Positions 61,580-64,000 of a DNA stretch of 64,000 bases are shown here, piece by piece. This DNA comes from Reticulitermes speratus (taxonomy: Eukaryota; Arthropoda; Insecta; Blattodea; Rhinotermitidae). The position numbers and the translations under genes are program-made. The notes beneath the pieces were generated by a model. It saw only the letters and a program-made list of their open reading frames with translations. It was not told the origin of the DNA and made no database searches. Every line of letters begins with the position of its first letter. The first letter of the stretch is position 1. The stretch lies in the NCBI GenBank assembly GCA_021186555.1, contig JAJKFL010000014.1:44104700-44168699 (forward strand), given 5' to 3'.

Positions 61580-62025
61580 ATTGACGTTCAGACTTGGGAG
61601 AATTTCTTTGGGGGTAAAGCGACAGAGGCTTGAGGCTGACTGTTCACCCCATCTAGGTAAAGCAATCCCATTACAGGCCTGGACAGACCTTTAGGGTTCC
61701 AGGAGGTTGAGGCTCCTAGATTTCTAGACAATCGGCACATGAAGGTGGTAAGGTTGTCAGCCCTACGCACCGGCCGCCTTTACCCCCAGGAAATATTCCT
61801 GGTACTCATTTCTGTTAGAGACTGAGTCGATCCCAGGGCCATAGTGCGACCGAAAGGTTTACGTCAATGAAAAATTCCAATGACACCATCGGGAATCGAA
61901 CCCGCGACTTTTCGGCTTGTAGAACAGTGCCTCAACCAACTGCGCCACCGCGTGCCCACTAACCCCATCTAGTGCCGTGGTTAAGAATGAATGGCGCCAT
62001 ACCTCCACTCTCCCTATACGCAATT
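61580..62025 (-). mobile_element. SINE family 2 cluster with the best-preserved tRNA head
   Basis: The minus strand at about 61865-61957 has GGTGGCGCAGTTGGTTGAGG (box A) and CGCGGGTTCGATTCCCG (box B), spaced as in a tRNA. The body continues to about 61715 (GGCCCTGGGATCGACTC, TTCCTGGGGGTAAAGGCG). Short plus-strand fragments of the same family flank it: about 61586-61650 (TTTCTTTGGGGGTAAAGC) and about 61960-62020 (CCATCTAGTGCCGTGG, CATACCTCCACTCTCC). Confidence 0.75.
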
Positions 62026-62547
62026 TTACATTTTAAGGGGGGAGAGGCGCATTGTCGGCGGGAGGGGCCACTAGGCCCCGCACAATTCGGCGCGAAAACG
62101 TTTCCTGTATGTCGCTGTGGTTATTGAAGTAATGCTTTTGTTTATTATTTGTGCTTGAAAGTTGAAGTTAGTATTTTATGAGTTTAACGATGCTGCATCA
62201 TCGGAATTGTCACGACCACTGTAAAAACTGAATGACACTGAGATAGTGTTTTCACAACGAACAGTGCCATCAGTGATCTACATGCGATCATGTCTCTCTG
62301 ATACATGACGTCACCACACATCTATCATAGTTCGCAGCCGGAGGCTTAAGATAGCCGCTGATAGGCTAGCACTTGGAACGAAAAAATTCGCGTTTCTTTG
62401 TAAACGTACAATTGCACCATTAATTTTAATGTACAGAGCGACATCAGAAATTGTATCAGCATATCTTGTATCTTCCATTCCGTGCAAATAGTTAGATTTT
62501 TTAATACCGACCAAAAATGCAGTCAAATTGTCACATATTCATAATAA
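62026..62547. other. Unassigned sequence, no gene seen
   Basis: No recognisable gene or repeat family. Confidence 0.35.
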
Positions 62548-62628
62548 TACAGGGTATACACAAAAGAATGGTGCGGTTTCCCTTTATTCACCATTGAAAC
62601 AGTACCATTCTTTTGTGTATACCCTGTA
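62548..62628. mobile_element. 81-bp MITE-like inverted repeat
   Basis: The terminal arms are 25 bp and perfectly inverted: TACAGGGTATACACAAAAG on the left and CTTTTGTGTATACCCTGTA on the right, with about 31 bp between them. TAA/TTA-rich flanks are compatible with a short target duplication. Confidence 0.8.
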
Positions 62629-62630
62629 TA

Positions 62631-62768
62631 TTATAAAACACGCTACACTTCTATGTGTTTTGGACCTTGCTGGTCCGTCATCAGGGGTACATCAGTCGTT
62701 GTTGCATAAAACAATTACTGATGTACCAGCAAGGTCCAAAACACATAGAAGTGTAGCGTGTTTTATAA
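62631..62768 (-). mobile_element. 138-bp foldback with a defective hammerhead-like motif
   Basis: TTATAAAACACGCTACAC at the left end is inverted at the right end. The left arm has 13 extra bases (62675-62687, CCGTCATCAGGGG) absent from the right arm. With them, the minus strand reads CUGAUGA, C, GGACC-AGCAA-GGUCC (perfect 5-pair stem II), then AAAAC where a hammerhead needs GAAAC. The core G is replaced, so cleavage is not expected. GCATTTGTTGGTTGG follows at about 62802, as in the other copies. Confidence 0.65.
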
Positions 62769-62839
62769 TTATATAATTGTGAATATGTAACAATTTGACT
62801 GCATTTGTTGGTTGGTATTAGAAAAGTATCAGGATAGTA

Positions 62840-63104
62840 CGGTAGAACCCGGTTATAACGACATGGGTTTATACGACACCTCGTCTATAGCGTTAGATAT
62901 TCTGTGGTATCAATTAATTCCTCACTTTACGCTACTTGTTCCGTACATTCTCTCTGATTAAAACAGCATACATTTGTCGGAGTGAGATTTATTTTAATTC
63001 CGCACTGTTAACCATAACATTATACTCCTCGGTTATAACAACACTCGTTTATAACAACACAAAATATTCAGTCCCTTTCATGACGTTATAACCGAGTTCG
63101 ACTG
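62840..63104. mobile_element. pogo/Tigger-like MITE, 265 bp
   Basis: CGGTAGAACCCGGTTATAAC on the left is inverted as GTTATAACCGAGTTCGACTG on the right, with TA on both sides. It is the reverse-oriented relative of 14260-14444 with about 80 bp more interior sequence. No transposase is present. Confidence 0.75.
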
Positions 63105-63192
63105 TATTTGATCGATATTGAGCCACAGATAAGTTTAGAAACATCCCTAAATGCGAAAAAAAAAATTCGTTAATCGAGGAGGTTGTAGTTGT

Positions 63193-64000
63193 GGTTAACA
63201 GTGTACAGTGACACTGGACGTCCGTAGCACGCAGTTAACAGTGTACAGTGACACTGGACGTCCGTAGCACGCAGTTAACAGTGTACAGTGACACTGGACG
63301 TCCCTAGCACGCAGTTAACAGTGTACAGTGACACTGGACGTCCGTAGCACGCAGTTAACAGTGTACAGTGACACTGGACGTCCGTAGCACGCAGTTAACA
63401 GTGTACAGTGACACTGGACGTCCGTAGCACGCAGTTAACAGTGTACAGTGACACTGGACGTCCCTAGCACGCAGTTAACAGTGTACAGTGACACTGGACG
63501 TCCCTAGCACGCAGTTAACAGTGTACAGTGACACTGGACGTCCGTAGCACGCAGTTAACAGTGTACAGTGACACTGGACGTCCGTAGCACGCAGTTAACA
63601 GTGTACAGTGACACTGGACGTCCGTAGCACACAGTTAACAGTGTACAGTGACACTGGACGTCCGTAGCACGCAGTTAACAGTGTACAGTGACACTGGACG
63701 TCCGTAGCACGCAGTTAACAGTGTACAGTGACACTGGACGTCCGTAGCACGCAGTTAACAGTGTACAGTGACACTGGACGTCCGTAGCACGCAGTTAACA
63801 GTGTACAGTGACACTGGACGTCCGTAGCACGCAGTTAACAGTGTACAGTGACACTGGACGTCCGTAGCACGCAGTTAACAGTGTACAGTGACACTGGACG
63901 TCCGTAGCACGCAGTTAACAGTGTACAGTGACACTGGACGTCCGTAGCACGCAGTTAACAGTGTACAGTGACACTGGACGTCCGTAGCACGCAGTTAACA
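63193..64000. repeat. 40-bp tandem array, continues beyond the window
   Basis: Twenty copies of an exact 40-bp unit: GCAGTTAACAGTGTACAG, then TGACACTGGACGTCCG and TAGCAC. Nearly all copies are identical, with a few CCCTAGC variants and one CACACAG. The array reaches the last base, so its true size is unknown. Each unit holds the dyad CAGTGT-ACAGTG-ACACTG. Confidence 0.96.

Noticed and set aside
61293-61694. 133-codon open frame as a possible host gene
   Set aside because: No recognisable domain, and its end reads through SINE family 2 sequence.
61865-61957. Functional tRNA gene on the minus strand
   Set aside because: The boxes are good, but the segment continues into the SINE family 2 body shared with 32622, 33052 and 58312.
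1-64000. Idea that every satellite unit was selected for a palindromic core (CCTTAAGG, CAGATCTG, CACATGTG, TACATGTA, CTGTACAG)
   Set aside because: Five 8-bp palindromes among about 14 units totalling roughly 700 bp is only modestly above the two to three expected by chance, and several families (48-, 31- and 23-bp) have none.
901-64000. Shared TGTACAGT in the 33/34-bp, 114-bp and 40-bp satellites as a sign of common origin
   Set aside because: The match is only 8 bases, and surrounding sequence shows no further similarity.

Overview
This window looks like repeat-saturated, non-coding DNA from an insect nuclear genome. I found no convincing host protein-coding gene, no rRNA and no intact tRNA gene. 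Three things point to an insect, probably a polyneopteran such as a cockroach, termite or stick insect: the truncated RTE-like LINE tails with 'GHVARM' and 'GRPKWEDN' type C-termini, the tRNA-derived SINEs, and the pogo/Tigger-like MITEs. The species assignment is inference from remembered family resemblance and was not searched.

Layout. About two thirds of the window (roughly 41 kb) is tandem repeat, in about 14 unrelated families. In order these are: a 33/34-bp array (0.9-3.1 kb); an 87-bp array (5.1-9.5 kb); a 45-bp array (10.5-11.2 kb); a 91-bp array in reverse orientation (13.1-14.2 kb); a 114-bp array (15.0-16.6 kb); the 91-bp family again in forward orientation (17.85-19.2 kb); a 31-bp array (20.7-22.2 kb); a degenerate 30-bp array (23.1-24.0 kb); a 42-bp array (24.1-24.5 kb); a 53-bp array (25.8-28.2 kb); a 48-bp array (29.0-32.1 kb); the main 114-bp array (35.3-49.9 kb, about 14.6 kb); a 33-bp array (50.9-54.4 kb); a 31-bp array (55.6-56.6 kb); a 23-bp array (57.4-57.9 kb); the 114-bp family reversed (58.9-60.3 kb); and a 40-bp array that runs off the right edge (63.2-64.0 kb). 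Many units are multiples of 3 bp, so they give very long but meaningless open frames, up to about 1,200 codons.

Between the arrays lie short dispersed elements: RTE-like LINE 3' ends, three or four tRNA-derived SINE families, foldback/MITE elements, and several copies of a motif with a hammerhead-ribozyme-like core.

Most informative observations. (1) Several satellites were visibly born from transposable elements lying next to them. The 87-bp unit is the 3' coding end of a LINE whose remnant adjoins the array. The 91-bp unit is the 3' half of a tRNA-derived SINE. The 23-bp unit grows from the end of another dispersed repeat. (2) The 114-bp arrays begin and end at the same phase at several loci and share the same flanking sequence, so they behave like internal monomers of a mobile or composite element. 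(3) The best motif, on the minus strand at 25288-25334, can form a complete type I hammerhead fold, and related copies are scattered through the window. (4) Interiors of the long arrays carry clusters of single-base indels that look like unpolished long-read sequence, so copy numbers and 'degenerate' zones need caution.
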